DNA of 64,000 bases from Norana najaformis (Eukaryota; Annelida; Clitellata; Crassiclitellata; Hormogastridae). Below, piece by piece: positions 33,500-44,901 of this stretch; position 1 is the stretch's first letter, and each line of letters begins with the position of its first letter. The notes beneath the pieces are model-generated. The model was not told the origin of the DNA, did not search any database, and saw nothing but the letters and a program-made list of their open reading frames with translations. The position numbers and the translations under genes were made by a program. The DNA lies in assembly GCA_964023275.1 (NCBI GenBank), contig OZ029929.1:310001-374000 (forward strand), in the 5' to 3' direction.

Positions 33500-33775
33500 A
33501 CACTTTACCTTTGTGCCTCTGAAACTTATGAAGACCTTTTCATGAAAATTCGGGATCTGCGGTTGACTGATCATGTGGCACAATTGTGTCATTCAGGTCT
33601 AAACTTAAGACTCGTCTGGCTGAACTTCCTTACCAACCGTAACCAGATCTCTGCTTTCCCTGACCGATCGGATTTTGACAGGGGTTGATCCCATGTGCAC
33701 ATTAGTATAATGGCGCTATAGAAAACATTGCATTCGATTATTGTTTCTGCATTTATTAAGCGCCATTTTCAAACG
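33500..33775 (+). mobile_element. LINE 3' tail plus SINE tail fragment
   Basis: TCATTCAGGTCTAAACTTAAG, AATGGCGCTATAGAAAACATTGC, followed by GCATTTATTAAGCGCC (tail of the SINE family seen at 36.3 and 56.2 kb). Mirrored at 43435-43740. Confidence 0.65.
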
Positions 33776-33819
33776 ACTAAGCTTCAATTGATTGTGGTGA
33801 GCAATTGTGAATGAAGACA

Positions 33820-34185
33820 CGCATGCATGCATGCATACCTGTATATATACATATATACACATACATGTATCCATACATGCATACACTCATAATTATATAC
33901 ATGCATGCATACATGCACACATACATACACACATACATACATAGATGCATACATAGATACATACATACACGTACATACATATGCACACAACATTGTTTGA
34001 TCACGGGTCTTTTCCGACTTGTCAAAAGCACTACAGATGAGTCTCTTCTTGAAGTTGTGCTTTATAAATCTTAATTTGTTATTCTATGTTATACATATAT
34101 ACACTCATACACACATATATATGCATAGATACACACATACACACATACACCCATATGTATATACACACATACACATATTGCACAG
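33820..34185. repeat. TACA microsatellites around a retroposon tail
   Basis: TACA/TGCA tracts at 33820-33985 and 34090-34180, with GATGAGTCTCTTCTTGAAG and CTTTATAAATCTTAATTTG between them. Mirrored at 43035-43400. Confidence 0.9.
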
Positions 34186-34389
34186 TGCACGTGTATGATG
34201 TTAGCAGACATTAATAGTGTAATACGAACGTAATTTTGTGAAAAACACGCTTTTTTACAAAATGACGAGAACACCTTGTTTGGGTTTGTTTGTCAGCTTG
34301 TTTGCCCACTTTACTTAGTTCAAACTATCTTAAAACGCACTTGTTTAGATTAGTTTGACATTGCATCGCTTTTGAGAGGTAGGCCTACT

Positions 34390-34932
34390 TAAATATACAC
34401 ACATACATACACACATGCATGCATACATACATACACATGCATACATGCATGCATACATGCATGTATACATAAACACGTGCATGCATACATACATAAATAC
34501 ATACACACATGCTTATATACATGCATACATACACACGTGCATATATACATGCATACTCACATACGTGCATGAATACATACGTGCATGCACACATACATAC
34601 ATGCATACATACATACACACATGCTTATATAAATGCGTACTCACATACGTGCATGCATACATACGTGCATGCGTACATGCACACACACGTACATACATGC
34701 ATGCGTGCATACATACACACATGCTTATATACATGCATACTCACATACGTGCATGCATACATACGTGCATGCATACATGCACACATACATACATGCATGC
34801 ATGCATACATGCATGCATGCATACATGCATACATACATACATGCATGCATACATACATACATGCTTATATACTTGCATACACACATGCACACATACATAC
34901 ATGCGTGCATGCATGCATACATACATACTTGC
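34390..34932. repeat. TACA/TGCA microsatellite (longest)
   Basis: About 540 bp of degenerate (TACA)n. The right-arm counterpart is only about 180 bp (42715-42895). Confidence 0.97.
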
Positions 34933-35157
34933 ACAAGGGTACTTCCTTGCGATATAGAATCGACAGAAGTTTGAGGTGATTACTGAATAAGGATAAACTT
35001 GTAAACTCCACCTTCTAGATACGTTAGGTTCAATGGCCTTTGATAGGGTTTTTGAGATAAATGGCCAGATACAAACTTACAGGCCTATACAAATTGTTGT
35101 GGTTGGCATTTAAAGCAACCATTGTTAAATGATTTGGTTGTGTTGTGGTGTTGAACA

Positions 35158-35228
35158 GGCGTTTCAGTTCAAGAAGGAAGTGACGCACGACTGCGCTGAC
35201 GAAGCTGTTTATTCCCCGGGACGAAGAG
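35158..35228 (+). CDS. Possible orphan exon in the palindrome centre
   Basis: Acceptor-like TGTGGTGTTGAACAG precedes an open segment encoding AFQFKKEVTHDCADEAVYSP, ending at a donor-like GAG-GTCAGT. Only one frame is open. No domain is recognised, and its phase does not match the next candidate exon at 36004, so a gene is not established. Confidence 0.25.
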
Positions 35229-35419
35229 GTCAGTGCTGCCATCTGTTAACGAGACCAGGAATTATACTTCCTCAAGTTATTACATCTTACCAACGGTGGC
35301 TGTCGTCATTCATTCGTCGCTTTTACGTAGCTTTCCTGTTTGCTTATTTCTTTCTATCTGTGTCGCCGTTTTTGTCTTTTGCAAGTGCAAATAAATACCA
35401 CTAAGTGGCCTAACGGCTT

Positions 35420-35905
35420 TTGTGCCTGGAACTGTGTTGCGGGCGGCTGCATGGCTTATTGGTGGCATCTCTAGGTTTGGTCATGTCTCTGATTTCATGC
35501 TGGATGAGCTGCACTGGCTTCCTATGAGTCAGCGCATCCACTATAGGGTTATCGCCTTTGTTTGGAACTCCTTGTTGGGTATTGCCCCCTCTTACTTGAG
35601 GGAGCTTTGCCTACCTGTCCGGTCCAATTTGGGACGTGCTTCTCTTCGCTCCGCTGCTAGTGATAATCTATTAGTGCCTCGCGCTCGCAGCTCGACCATG
35701 CAGCGTCGTGCTTTTCTCTGTTGCTGGCCCAACCCTCTGGAATGGACTTCCTGTTACTCTGCGTCTTCTACCCCGGGACTTTACTTCTATCTTCTATTCT
35801 TCTCTTAAGACTGTTCTCTTTCGCCGAGGTTGGTTTGGGAGCGCTTCTGAGTAGTTTTCTTGAAGGGGCGTTATATAAGTGTTCCGTATAAATAAATAAA
35901 TAAAT
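35420..35905 (+). mobile_element. CR1/L2-like LINE 3' end
   Basis: The frame encodes LDELHWLPMSQRIHYRVIAF, then RSNLGRASLRS and LVPRARSSTMQRRAFL. LHWLP-x-x-x-R and R-x-F are hallmarks of this LINE C-terminus. The tail is AGGGGCGTTATATAAGTGTTC followed by (TAAA)n. The frame breaks near the WN motif. Confidence 0.88.
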
Positions 35906-36003
35906 AACCACGGAAACTGGCTCCTGTTTGAGGAGAAACTCCTACTATAGTTTAGCATCTGATGTGTGGCTCTATTGTATCTCGTCGTTTGTTTTTCATT
36001 TAG

Positions 36004-36170
36004 CGGCAGATGGAATGCCTTAAAGGACGCGCATCAAACGCAACACTGATACCCAGTTGTCGTCGACTGTATGCGGAAGAACTGGCCAAGCATTTCGAGA
36101 AAATGACTGAAGGATCAACGACGGGAAAAGCACGTCAGATCGGACTACATTTGTCGGTTAACGAGGTCCG
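36004..36170 (+). CDS. Possible orphan exon in the palindrome centre
   Basis: Strong acceptor context TTTGTTTTTCATTTAG at 35988-36003 precedes an open frame encoding RQMECLKGRASNATLIPSC and then RRLYAEELAKHFEKM. The charged, helix-prone product is not recognised. The frame continues into a Thr-rich simple repeat, so it should end near a weak donor (GAG-GTCCGA). No partner exon in phase was found. Confidence 0.3.
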
Positions 36171-36269
36171 AGCACCCCCCCCCAGGAGGACGGGGAATGG
36201 ATGTGAAAAGTGGGCTACTAGAACCACAATTACCGCTACCACTACCACTACTACAGTACTTCCACTGTA

Positions 36270-36445
36270 GGTCACGGTAGTCTGTTGGTTAAAGCGCTTG
36301 GCTTGTAACCTCAGACTACGGGTTTGAGCCTCACCTGAGACGGTTCCTGTGGTCCCTAGCCTCACTTGGCAAGTCCTTCACTCACAATTGCCTAGCGCCA
36401 TTGATGCTTAGTCATTAGATAATGACGCTTAATAAATGCACAATA
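36270..36445 (+). mobile_element. tRNA-derived SINE, full length
   Basis: A-box-like TAGTCTGTTGGTTAAAGCGC and B box GGGTTTGAGCC (36330-36340), body CACTCACAATTGCCTAG, and tail AATGACGCTTAATAAATGC with an ATA-rich end. Relatives: 33740-33775 and 43435-43485 (tail only) and 56186-56365. Confidence 0.8.
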
Positions 36446-36484
36446 ATACTGTTACTGCTATTACTCTACTAAGGCTGGTATAAC

Positions 36485-37225
36485 AGGGAAGCAGTTCAGA
36501 TTGCTGCATGTATGACCTGAAATGGCCTTCGAGCGCAGCAGGCCAAATGACTAATATTTATGGTCATGTTAACAACGTCTCTCGCTCTTGTTTTTATCAT
36601 CTTGGTCAGCTCCGTACCATTCGCCGTACTCTTTCCTTTCACGCTATCTCCACGCTGGTCCATGCCCTCATTTGCACCAGGGTTGACTTTGGGAACGCCA
36701 TATTTACCGGCCTATCGCTTGCCAACACAGCTAAGCTACTGTCTGTGCTCAACTCTGCTGCTCGTCTCATAGGGGGCATTCCAAAGTATGGCCACATCTC
36801 GTCTTATATTCGTGACACTTCACTGGCTCCCCGTCCAGCAGCGTGTCCACTTTAAGATCCTCTCCCTCGTGCGCAATTGTGTTCTTGGCTCTCCTCCCCT
36901 TTACCTCATTGACTTCTGCACTTTGGTCTCCTCGTTGCCGGGCCGTAGCAACCTTCACTCGGCCACTCAAGATCTCCTGTTTGTCCCTCGCATGCGTACC
37001 GCTGCAGCCCAGTCGAGAAGCTTTGCCTACGTTGGTCCCACTTGCTGGAATCGTCTCCCTCGAGAATTGCGACTTGAGCTCCTTTCTCTCCCCCTCTCAG
37101 TGTTCCACAGGCGCCTGAAGACTGTACTGTTCAACAGCGATTTTACTTTTTCGGGTCGGAAGCACCTCTGTTGAGTTTATCCTCTAAGAGGCGCTTTATA
37201 AATCTCCAATTACAATTACAATTAC
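36485..37225 (+). mobile_element. CR1/L2-like LINE 3' region, longest copy
   Basis: Encodes VNNVSRSCFYHLGQLRTIRR, then LVHALICTRVDFGNAIFTGL and LLSVLNSAARLIGGI. After one frameshift near 36790 it encodes LHWLPVQQRVHFKILSLV, LFVPRMRTAAAQSRSFAYVG and FHRRLKTVLF. This is the contiguous RT-thumb and C-terminal region of CR1/L2-type LINEs. The tail is AGAGGCGCTTTATAAATCTCC with (AATTAC)n. It is missing its 5' part and has at least one frameshift. Confidence 0.92.
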
Positions 37226-37554
37226 AATGGTCCGTTTTAGCTCAATATTAATTAACTCGTCTGTCTTCGTGTGTTTTTCTGTCTAAGCAGAGAGTAAAAG
37301 GAAATGAACCAAGATGCATTAGGGAAAAGCAGTGAGAGTTGAAGGCCCGTTCATGACCTTCAGTTGTAAATAATGGGACATTGAACGCTTTCTATTTTTT
37401 TTTTGCCAATTTATATGTCTGCTTAGGTCTATTTCTTTCGTTTTTCTTCTCTCTCATTTTTCCTTTTATCTCCTTGTATTTCTGCATCTGTACCTTTCTT
37501 TATTAGCGATCTTGTTTATTAGCTTTTTTCTACATGTTTAACTTGTATTTCTAA

Positions 37555-37912
37555 ATGTTTACCTTTCTTATTAGCTTTTTTCTCCTTGTTAGGTATTTCT
37601 ATTTATTTTCTTTACTTATTAGCTTTTTCTCCTTATATTTCTTGTCTTTCTACATCTGCACCTTGTCTTTGTACATCTGCACCTTTCTTATTGGCTTTTC
37701 TCCTTGTCTTTCTACATCTGCACCTTTCTTATTGGCTTTTTCTCCTTGTCTTTCTACATCTGCACCTTTCTTATTGGCTTTTTCTCCTTGTCTTTGTACA
37801 TCTGCACCTTTCTTATTTAGCTTTTTCTCCTTGTCTTTTTCTCCTCTTTCTCCTCTTTCTACATCCTTGCCTTTCTTATCTTTCTTATCTTTCTTATTAT
37901 CTTTTCCCCCAT
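37555..37912. repeat. 42-bp pyrimidine-rich tandem repeat
   Basis: Three to four good copies of a unit containing CTCCTTGTCTTTCTACATC and TGCACCTTTCTTATTGGC (37640-37810), grading into degenerate TTTCTTATC repeats. The peptide FLLAFSPCLSTSAP repeats every 14 codons. Confidence 0.88.
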
Positions 37913-37925
37913 TTTTGTGAAATTC

Positions 37926-38380
37926 GGTAGGAATTTAGTAGGCCTAGGAAATTTAGTAGGCCTTTAGGCCTAGGAAATTTAGTAGGCCTTTAGGCCTAAA
38001 TAGGCCTAGGAAATTTTTAATTTTTTTGAATTTTTAGTAGGCCTTTAGGCCTAGGAAATTTCGTAGGCCTTTAGGCCTAAATAGGCCTTTAGGCCTAGGA
38101 AATTTTTAATATTTTTGAATTTTTAGTAGGCCTTTAGGCCTAAATAGGCCTTTAGGCCTAGGAAATTTCCTAGGCCTTTAGGCCTAGGAAATTTTTAACT
38201 TTTTTTGAATTTTAGTAGGCCTTTAGGCCTAAATAGGCCTTTAGGCCTAGGAGTTCGTAGGCCTAAATAGGCCTTTAGGCCTAGGAAATTTTAATTTTTT
38301 TGAATTTAGTAGCCTAAAATTTTAGTAGGCCGGCCTAAGAAATATATATAATAATATTTTAGGCCTAATGCCTAGGAAAT
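37926..38380. repeat. AGGCCT satellite near the palindrome centre
   Basis: About 26 copies of the palindromic hexamer AGGCCT, mostly in pairs (TAGGCCTTTAGGCCTA) joined by AAATTTTTAATTTTTTTGAA spacers. There is a loose higher-order period of about 90 bp. Confidence 0.92.
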
Positions 38381-38480
38381 AAATATATAAATAAAAAATA
38401 TTTAAATATAAAAATAAATATTTAATTATAGAAATATAAAGAAATATAAAAATAAATATTTAATTATAGAAATAAATAAT
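38380..38480. repeat. AAATATTTAATTATAG AT-rich repeat
   Basis: Two near-exact copies of AAATAAATATTTAATTATAG plus flanking A/T sequence. Confidence 0.8.
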
Positions 38481-38494
38481 TAGACTCATTCCCG

Positions 38495-38560
38495 TAGTTG
38501 CGAATAAGCGGATTCCCGTGACTTAGCTTTCGTTGGGCGCTGTATAATCTCAACCTTGTG
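38495..38560 (+). mobile_element. LINE 3'UTR scrap, GAATAAGCTGG family
   Basis: GCGAATAAGCGGATTCCCGTG, ACTTAGCTTTCGTTGGGCGC, TGTATAATCTC. Confidence 0.7.
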
Positions 38561-38959
38561 ATCAACTATTCGCAGACGTAAGCTTCTTAAGAGTAACATT
38601 ACATTACGTTAATTAATATTACTTATATAGCATTGCATCAAACTTTTTGAACATGCTACCTAAACCTAAAATGAATTTTGTCAAGTAACCCGAACCCTTT
38701 AGAAATACGGTCAGGGTTAAAAACGGTAGGCGCTATAGGCAGTGGTGGAAAACTCTATTCGAGACGTTAGCGAGGCGTAAGATAAGGGCGGCTCGAAGTC
38801 TACGTAACGTAAACAATAAATACTTCTGCATTCTACTTATAAACACAAACAATAAATACTTCTAATTGTATACACGAAGGCATTTTCCTTGGTTTCTTAG
38901 ACGACTGTGATAGCTTTTTGCTTTCTTGGGCGCCCGCACAATTGCGTGTAGTAATACTA

Positions 38960-39300
38960 TAATAATAATTATTAACTTCTAATGCGCCGGTGTCTAATGC
39001 ACAAGGCATCAACCGCTGGCGCATCAAAGCCAATCCTCACAATCAGGCTAATAATATCAAGAAGGTCAGTCCACTAAGACAAAGAGGCAGCCTACGGTGG
39101 ATAAACAATCTGAAAAAGGTAAGTTTTAAGTCGAGCACGAAATGAGAGAAGCGACTGAGCAAAAATGAACAGACTCATAGATACAGTTCCATAATTTAGG
39201 TCCAACAACCGAAAAAGCCCATTCACCAGGAACAGCTCTAGTCTTAGTATGACCAGAGAAAGAGAAGGTGGATAAACGGGACACGTCATGAACCAATCTA
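38960..39300 (-). mobile_element. CR1-like LINE 3' end
   Basis: The minus strand encodes, across frames, FSVVGPKLWN-like and RARLKTYLFQIVYPP peptides. The tail has GGTTGATGCCTTGTGCATTA and ACACCGGCGCATTAGAAG with (ATT)n. Confidence 0.78.
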
Positions 39301-39329
39301 CTTCATGAAATGATTATGCGCTCAAGATC

Positions 39330-39475
39330 AGTAAATCTGATCCCCAGGCGCCAGACAATTGTGTGTGCAAGCAACTTGTCTAAGTTTGTTACACAGAGTT
39401 CCCTTAGCAGGTTCGAACCCACAATCGTTGGATTACAGACCCAGCGCGCTACCGCATCATTGATGGGTTTGAAGA
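39330..39475 (-). mobile_element. tRNA-derived SINE
   Basis: On the minus strand: A-box-like TGCGGTAGCGCGCTGGG, then B box GGGTTCGAACC (complement at 39412-39422), and the downstream ACACAATTGTCTGGCGCC body. Confidence 0.7.
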
Positions 39476-39479
39476 CCAA

Positions 39480-39840
39480 TTCAGATCTTTGGGCAGTTCA
39501 CGGACATCGATGACGTCGCTGGCTGTTCTTCTTCAAGAAGGAGATGCCTTTCTTCAGCAACTGGGTACCGAGGACGATCAGAAGTTATGTGGAGAGCAGA
39601 CAGACAGATGACCTCGAGACGTCGAACGCGTGACTCTCGAATAGGAAGCTTTTCTGATCCGAAGTAGGAGCAGAACAGACAGAAGGATATGACTTTCGAA
39701 TATAGGAAGTCTCTCTGGCAGGAAGCGGATCTTCTTCCAAAGTCTCTATGTGCGTTTCTAAAACAGTTTAGAGACCTTTATGAAACATATTAGATGGATC
39801 TAATAGTGATCTAATCTGGCGCTAGATTTAAGCTTATGGA
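39480..39840. other. No gene recognised
   Basis: Ordinary sequence in the palindrome centre; nothing supported. Confidence 0.45.
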
Positions 39841-39849
39841 TGCTTCTTT

Positions 39850-40185
39850 AAACTGTAATCGTAATCAATCATTTATATAGCGCCTCTTCAAGAGAAACTA
39901 ATCTAGCCTTAAGAATGTTAAATGTTATTAAGAATAGAACATTCATTCAGTAATTCTTTGATGTCATTCAGGTCTAAACTAAAGGCGCATGTCTTCCAAC
40001 TTGCTTACCCACTGTAGCCTGGCTTCTGGTTTCTCTGATCTATCGGAATTCGACCCAGTTTCTCCAACGGATTATGATATTGACTGCTATTCTGACTTGA
40101 AGCGACCATCGATTCATGTCCTGGGCATTATGATAACGGCGCTATAAAATTCATCAGATTAGATTAGAATAGATTTAGTAAACAT
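39850..40185. mobile_element. LINE tail fragments
   Basis: An antisense tail (TTTATATAGCGCCTCTTC, 39871-39888) is followed by a plus-strand LINE end at 39955-40185. The latter encodes FRSKLKAHVFQLAYPL with tail ATGATAACGGCGCTATAAAATTC and an AGATT-type simple end. Confidence 0.7.
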
Positions 40186-40434
40186 TGCTGAGATAATTAG
40201 AAGAGTAAACAGTGGCAAGGTCGCACACACACGCAGAGCCCTACTAACAGATTTCCAACTAGAGTTGAAAGATGTTCAGAGTTTCTAAAGCACGAAGCAT
40301 CGAGGAGGAACGAATCCATAGATGTACACACCACTGTGTGTTATATAGATCTTTAGATTTAAATAAAGTATAGAGTAGGCCTTATACCCCCACAGTCTGA
40401 TATGATGTGCTGCTATATAACTGGCCTAGTTAGC

Positions 40435-40690
40435 TATAGCGGGAAATGCGTATGCCAAGGAGCCTCTATGCATGAGGAACCCCGGTTCGCGTCCCGATCG
40501 TGGCGTATTTCAGAGATTTAAATCTCGGGCTAGTACGGTCCGTGCACAGGGACCTTAAAGGGCATAGCACCCTTTCAAGCGGGCAGCGATGATGAAGCAG
40601 CTCACCCAATAAATTCATCGCAAAATCAGCAGAGTCGAGGCCATACGGTCGCTATATAAAACCGTGTATATTTACATTTACAGTAGATCA
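40435..40690 (+). mobile_element. tRNA-headed SINE, GGTCGCTATA tail family (reference copy)
   Basis: The head has GTATGCCAAGGAGCCTC and B box GGTTCGCGTCCC (40486-40497). The body has ATCTCGGGCTAGTACGGTCC and GGGACCTTAAAGGGC. The tail has GGCCATACGGTCGCTATATA...ACATTTACA. It is the most complete copy of this family here. Confidence 0.78.
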
Positions 40691-41095
40691 GAGACCATCA
40701 ACAACCATTACAGGAGTTGTTTATAGGTCGAAAGTTCTACAAGAAACTCTCGTTTAAACCTCCAGAAACTCTGTTTACAAAGAACCCAATATTCTCCATC
40801 ATATTCTTTCGGACTTCTGTCGAAGATCTATGATAAAATCTATTTATATCTCCCAAAACTAACTCTACAGCGATACTTCAAGCTGCCAAGATCAACTGTT
40901 ACTGCGTTCATTCTACGTCATACGCCCTCGAAATGCCTCACCCTAATTTCTGTTGCTCCATTGCTGAGGCGCATACACGACAATAGCAACCTCTGTCTGG
41001 CACCGAAGCTGAACAAACTACCTGGTTCTTGTGGAATTCACTGATACAGCGCTGGTGTTGGTCTGCCTGAGGGAGATTTGTGTAAAAAGTACTGT
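40691..41095. other. No gene recognised
   Basis: Ordinary sequence in the palindrome centre. Confidence 0.45.
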
Positions 41096-41380
41096 CCCAT
41101 ATCCTACAAGTGAGACGCAGGGGATGCGCTCAATTCCTTTTCTTTAGGCCCTTGAACCGGCAATGGACGAATCCCAAGGTCACGGACGCGGGGCCATTGC
41201 ATCGCAGGACTTGCCGTTTACTTCCCAGCTTACGCCGGTACCAAGTTATACTGCTTGGCGACAGAGGCACAATGTGCGCAAACAACTTGCCTAGGGTCGT
41301 TACACGAAGTCGAACTCACAACCGCATGATCATTGACCAAACGCGTTACCGATAGACCACTGTGCCGCACAGTGGCGCTG
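41095..41380 (-). mobile_element. tRNA-derived SINE related to the array unit
   Basis: Minus strand: A-box-like TGGTCTATCGGTAACGCG and B-box-like GAGTTCGACTTC head. Its body, read on plus, is CAATGGACGAATCCCAAGG, GGGGCCATTGCATCGCAGG, ACTTGCCGTTTAC and GGTACCAAGTTATACTGCTTGG. The same block closes every tandem-array unit, linking the array to this SINE. Second copy at 61190-61500. Confidence 0.75.
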
Positions 41381-41939
41381 ATATATGTTATGGAGACTTA
41401 TGCTGAGACATGCAACAAGTTAAAGGTAAAGATAACGCACTGCTTTACGCGTCTCCATAGAGGTCAGACTTACTATCTTCAGCCTTGGTCGAATAATAAG
41501 CGACCACAGCAATCCATCGACAGGATACCTTTTAGCCTCCAAAGTCGCGTTGCGCATACTCATCTACCTATCCCGAAAGGAGGGAAGGCTGAGTGGTATT
41601 TGACAAACATCCATCCATCTCCAAGTGCTAACCATCTCGTGCACATCATCGCTCAAATGAGGCATCAATAATAAGAATTACTGCAATCATACTGTGTTCT
41701 GAAGTTTTAGGCATATGGAGCTCAACCGCAGGTTCGCCTGTGCCATGCTAAGTCCGAAGCCTGGATAAAAGAGGAGGATGGTTAGGTGGTAGGATTCAGG
41801 TACTAATCACAGGCGTTTTGCAATAAACTAGATTCAGAACAATGTGCTGGCCAAACAAGTCGGATGATGGACAGAAAGTAACTGAGAAACGAAGCCCGGA
41901 GTGCAAGCGACACCAACAGCAAAGGCAGCGAATCATGTA

Positions 41940-42275
41940 TGCACTTAATTATGAACCCCTTGCTATCTCTGCGCAAGTCTCTCATTCAATACTGAGAAAT
42001 TCCTCTTCAACAAATCCTGATCTGATTTCTCCCCTACCTCTTGTGCAGATCTCTCTCGCCGCTCCAATTCTAAGCATCACCCACCGTATCCGTCTGATCG
42101 TCTATGGCCTCACCCTTGCATACTGACCAGGATTCGAATTTTGAATAGAAGAGTCAGTCGAGCGTAGAACTGTGGTTTTCTACCGATTTTGTGGTGAATG
42201 AGCGCCTGTGAATAAGCTGGTTCCCGCGACTTAGCTTTCTTTGGCGCTGTAGATATGAAAGTACGATAACGATTA
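41940..42275 (+). mobile_element. LINE 3' end, GAATAAGCTGG family
   Basis: CTTGCTATCTCTGCGCAAGTC, CATCACCCACCGTATCC, GCGCCTGTGAATAAGCTGG, TTCCCGCGACTTAGC, TGTAGATATGAAAGTACGATAACG. Confidence 0.78.
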
Positions 42276-42714
42276 AGAATATATGGAAGAGGAAGGAGTT
42301 ACATACGACTAGAGAGTGTTACTGAGGCTGCCATCTTCCAAAGTCATTGACCTTCGTGATTGTCGACGTAGCCCCGTCCGTTAGAAACCGTTCCGCGCTC
42401 GACTGGCTCTTCTATTAGTAGGTGTAGAACATCAACGGAACACAGTTCACCTCTGAACAGACAGAAACAGAAATACTAGAAGCTAAACTAATAAAAGTGA
42501 ATTTCTCATCTACACGGTGTACAAAAAAGGAAGCTCAAGATTAATTATAAGAACTGAATAGTACTTTCAAAAATTCATTGGCCATTTATCTCAAAAACCG
42601 CATCAAAGGCCATTGAACCTAACGTATCTAGAAGGTGGAGTTTACAAGTTTATCCTTATTCAGTAATCACCTCAAACTTCTGTCGATTCTATATCGTAAG
42701 GAAGTACCCTTGTG

Positions 42715-42895
42715 CAAGTATGTATGTATGTATGCATGTATGCATGCATGTGTGTATGTATGCATGTATGTATGTGTGCATGTATGCATGCATGTACGTA
42801 TGTATGTATGTATGTATGTATGTATGTATGTATGTATGCATACATATGTGTATGTATGTGTGTATGTAAGTAAGCATATATATGTGTATGTATGA
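42715..42895. repeat. TATG microsatellite (right arm)
   Basis: Counterpart of the 34390-34932 tract, strongly contracted or never expanded. Confidence 0.95.
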
Positions 42896-43034
42896 ACTAA
42901 GTAAATTGGCAAACAAGCTGACAAACAAATCCAAACAAGGTGTTCTCGTCATTTTGTAAAAAGCGTGTTTTTCACAAAATTACGTTCGTATTACACTATA
43001 AATGTCTGCTAACATCATACACGTGCACTGTGCA

Positions 43035-43400
43035 ATATGTGTATGTGTGTATATACATATGAATGTATGTGTGCATGTGTGTATCTATGCATATATATGT
43101 GTGTATGAGTGTATATATGTATAACATAGAATAACAAATTAAGATTTATAAAGCACAACTTCAAGAAGAGACTCATCTGTAGTGCTCTTGACAAGTCAGA
43201 AAAGACCCGTGATCAAACAATGTATGTGTGCATATGTATGTACGTGTATGTATGTATCTATGTATGTATCTATGTATGTGTGTATGTATGTATGCATGCA
43301 TGCATGCATGTATGTATATAATTATGAGTGTATGCATGTATGGATACATGTATATGTATATATGTATATATACAGGTATGCATGCATGCATGCGTGTATG
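43035..43400. repeat. TATG microsatellites around a retroposon tail (right arm)
   Basis: Mirror of 33820-34185. Confidence 0.9.
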
Positions 43401-43434
43401 TCTTCATTCACAATTGCTCATCACAATCAATTGA

Positions 43435-43740
43435 TGCTTAGTCGTTATAAAATGGCGCTTAATAAATGCAGAAACAATAATCGAATGCAATGTTTTCTAT
43501 AGCGCCATTATACTAATGTGCACATGGGATCAACCCCTGTCAAAATCCGATCGGTCAGGGAAAGCAGAGATCTGGTTACGGTTGGTAAGGAAGTTCAACC
43601 AGACGAGTCTTAAGTTTAGACCTGAATGACACAATTGTGCCACATGATCAGTCAACCGCAGATCCCGAATTTTCATGAAAAGGTCTTCAGAAGTTTCAGA
43701 GGCAGAAAGGTAAAGTGTAACAGACTTGTTTACACGCCTC
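43435..43740 (-). mobile_element. LINE 3' tail plus SINE tail fragment (right arm)
   Basis: Mirror of 33500-33775. Confidence 0.65.
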
Positions 43741-43799
43741 CATGGTAGCTACGTCGAGGCGCAGACGACCCATTAATCCAACGACAGTAGGATGGAAAG

Positions 43800-43965
43800 A
43801 TTTAAAGAATGCATATGTATATGTTTAAATCTGACTATTTCGAGGACAACAACAGCTCTTGGCAGGCGTGCCTTCTCTGTTTCTGGCCCTAGACTCTGGA
43901 ACTCTCTTCCGGCAAATTCTCTTCCGGCAAACTCTCTTCGCTCGGCAAATTCGCCATGACTTCCA
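43800..43965 (+). mobile_element. CR1-like LINE C-terminus, truncated (right arm)
   Basis: AGVPSLFLALDSGTLFRQI and related frames mirror 33260-33405. The copy then jumps straight to CGCCATGACTTCCACAGG, so the rest of the tail is missing. Confidence 0.8.
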
Positions 43966-43974
43966 CAGGAACTG

Positions 43975-44375
43975 CGCAATATGTGTATGTGTGTATATAC
44001 ATATGGGTGTATGTGTGTATATACATATTGGTGTATGTGTGTATATGTATTTATGTGTATGTATGCATATATGTGTGTGTATATACATATGAGTGTATAT
44101 ATGTAAAACATAACATAACAAATTAAGATTTATAAAGCGCAACTTCAAGAACAGACTCATCAGTAGCGCTCGTAACCTGTCAGAAAAGACCCGTAGTCAA
44201 ATATGCATATATATATATGTATGTGTGCATGTGTATGTATGTGTGCATATGTATGTATGTATGTATATATGTATGTATATATGTATGTAAGTGTGCATGT
44301 GTATGTATGTGTGTATGTGTGTATGTATGTATGTATGTATGTGTGTGTGTATGTATGTATGTATGTATGTAATTG
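43975..44375. repeat. TATG/TGTA microsatellites (right arm)
   Basis: Mirror of 32590-32985, including the CTTTATAAATCTTAATTTG tail in reverse. Confidence 0.9.
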
Positions 44376-44901
44376 AATGACAGAAAAATCAAATGACAGA
44401 AGGATGGAAAGAGCGAAGAGAATGATGAAGGGATGAAAAGGCAGAAAGAGCAAAAGATGGAATGAAATGAAAATGGAAGAATGAAATCAGGAGATGATTG
44501 AAGGATGGAAGGATAAGCAAAAAGAGTGAGTGAATGATGGAACAACAAACAGAAAAAGAATAAAGAATGATGGAATGAAGGAAAGAGGAGGTTTGGTTGT
44601 CTCTTCAGTGCAACCTGACAACTGCATCGAATGATCGAACGAATGATCGAATGAATGATCCAAAAGCAACGAAATACTTCTGCGTCCAGAGAAGTCAACC
44701 ACTTAAAAAACATGAGCCACAATCTTTGAGAGATTCCCAAAAGGTGCGACATAATTGCTCAGATAATTCACACACGATAGTGGATTCACAGCATTGAGTC
44801 GCCCGAAAACTCGTCTAGGTGTGGCCTACCCAATAAAACTGGAAAACTAGAAGTCAAAAACTGGCAACGAATGAAAAGGTGATTAAAATTTAAGAAAGTA
44901 A

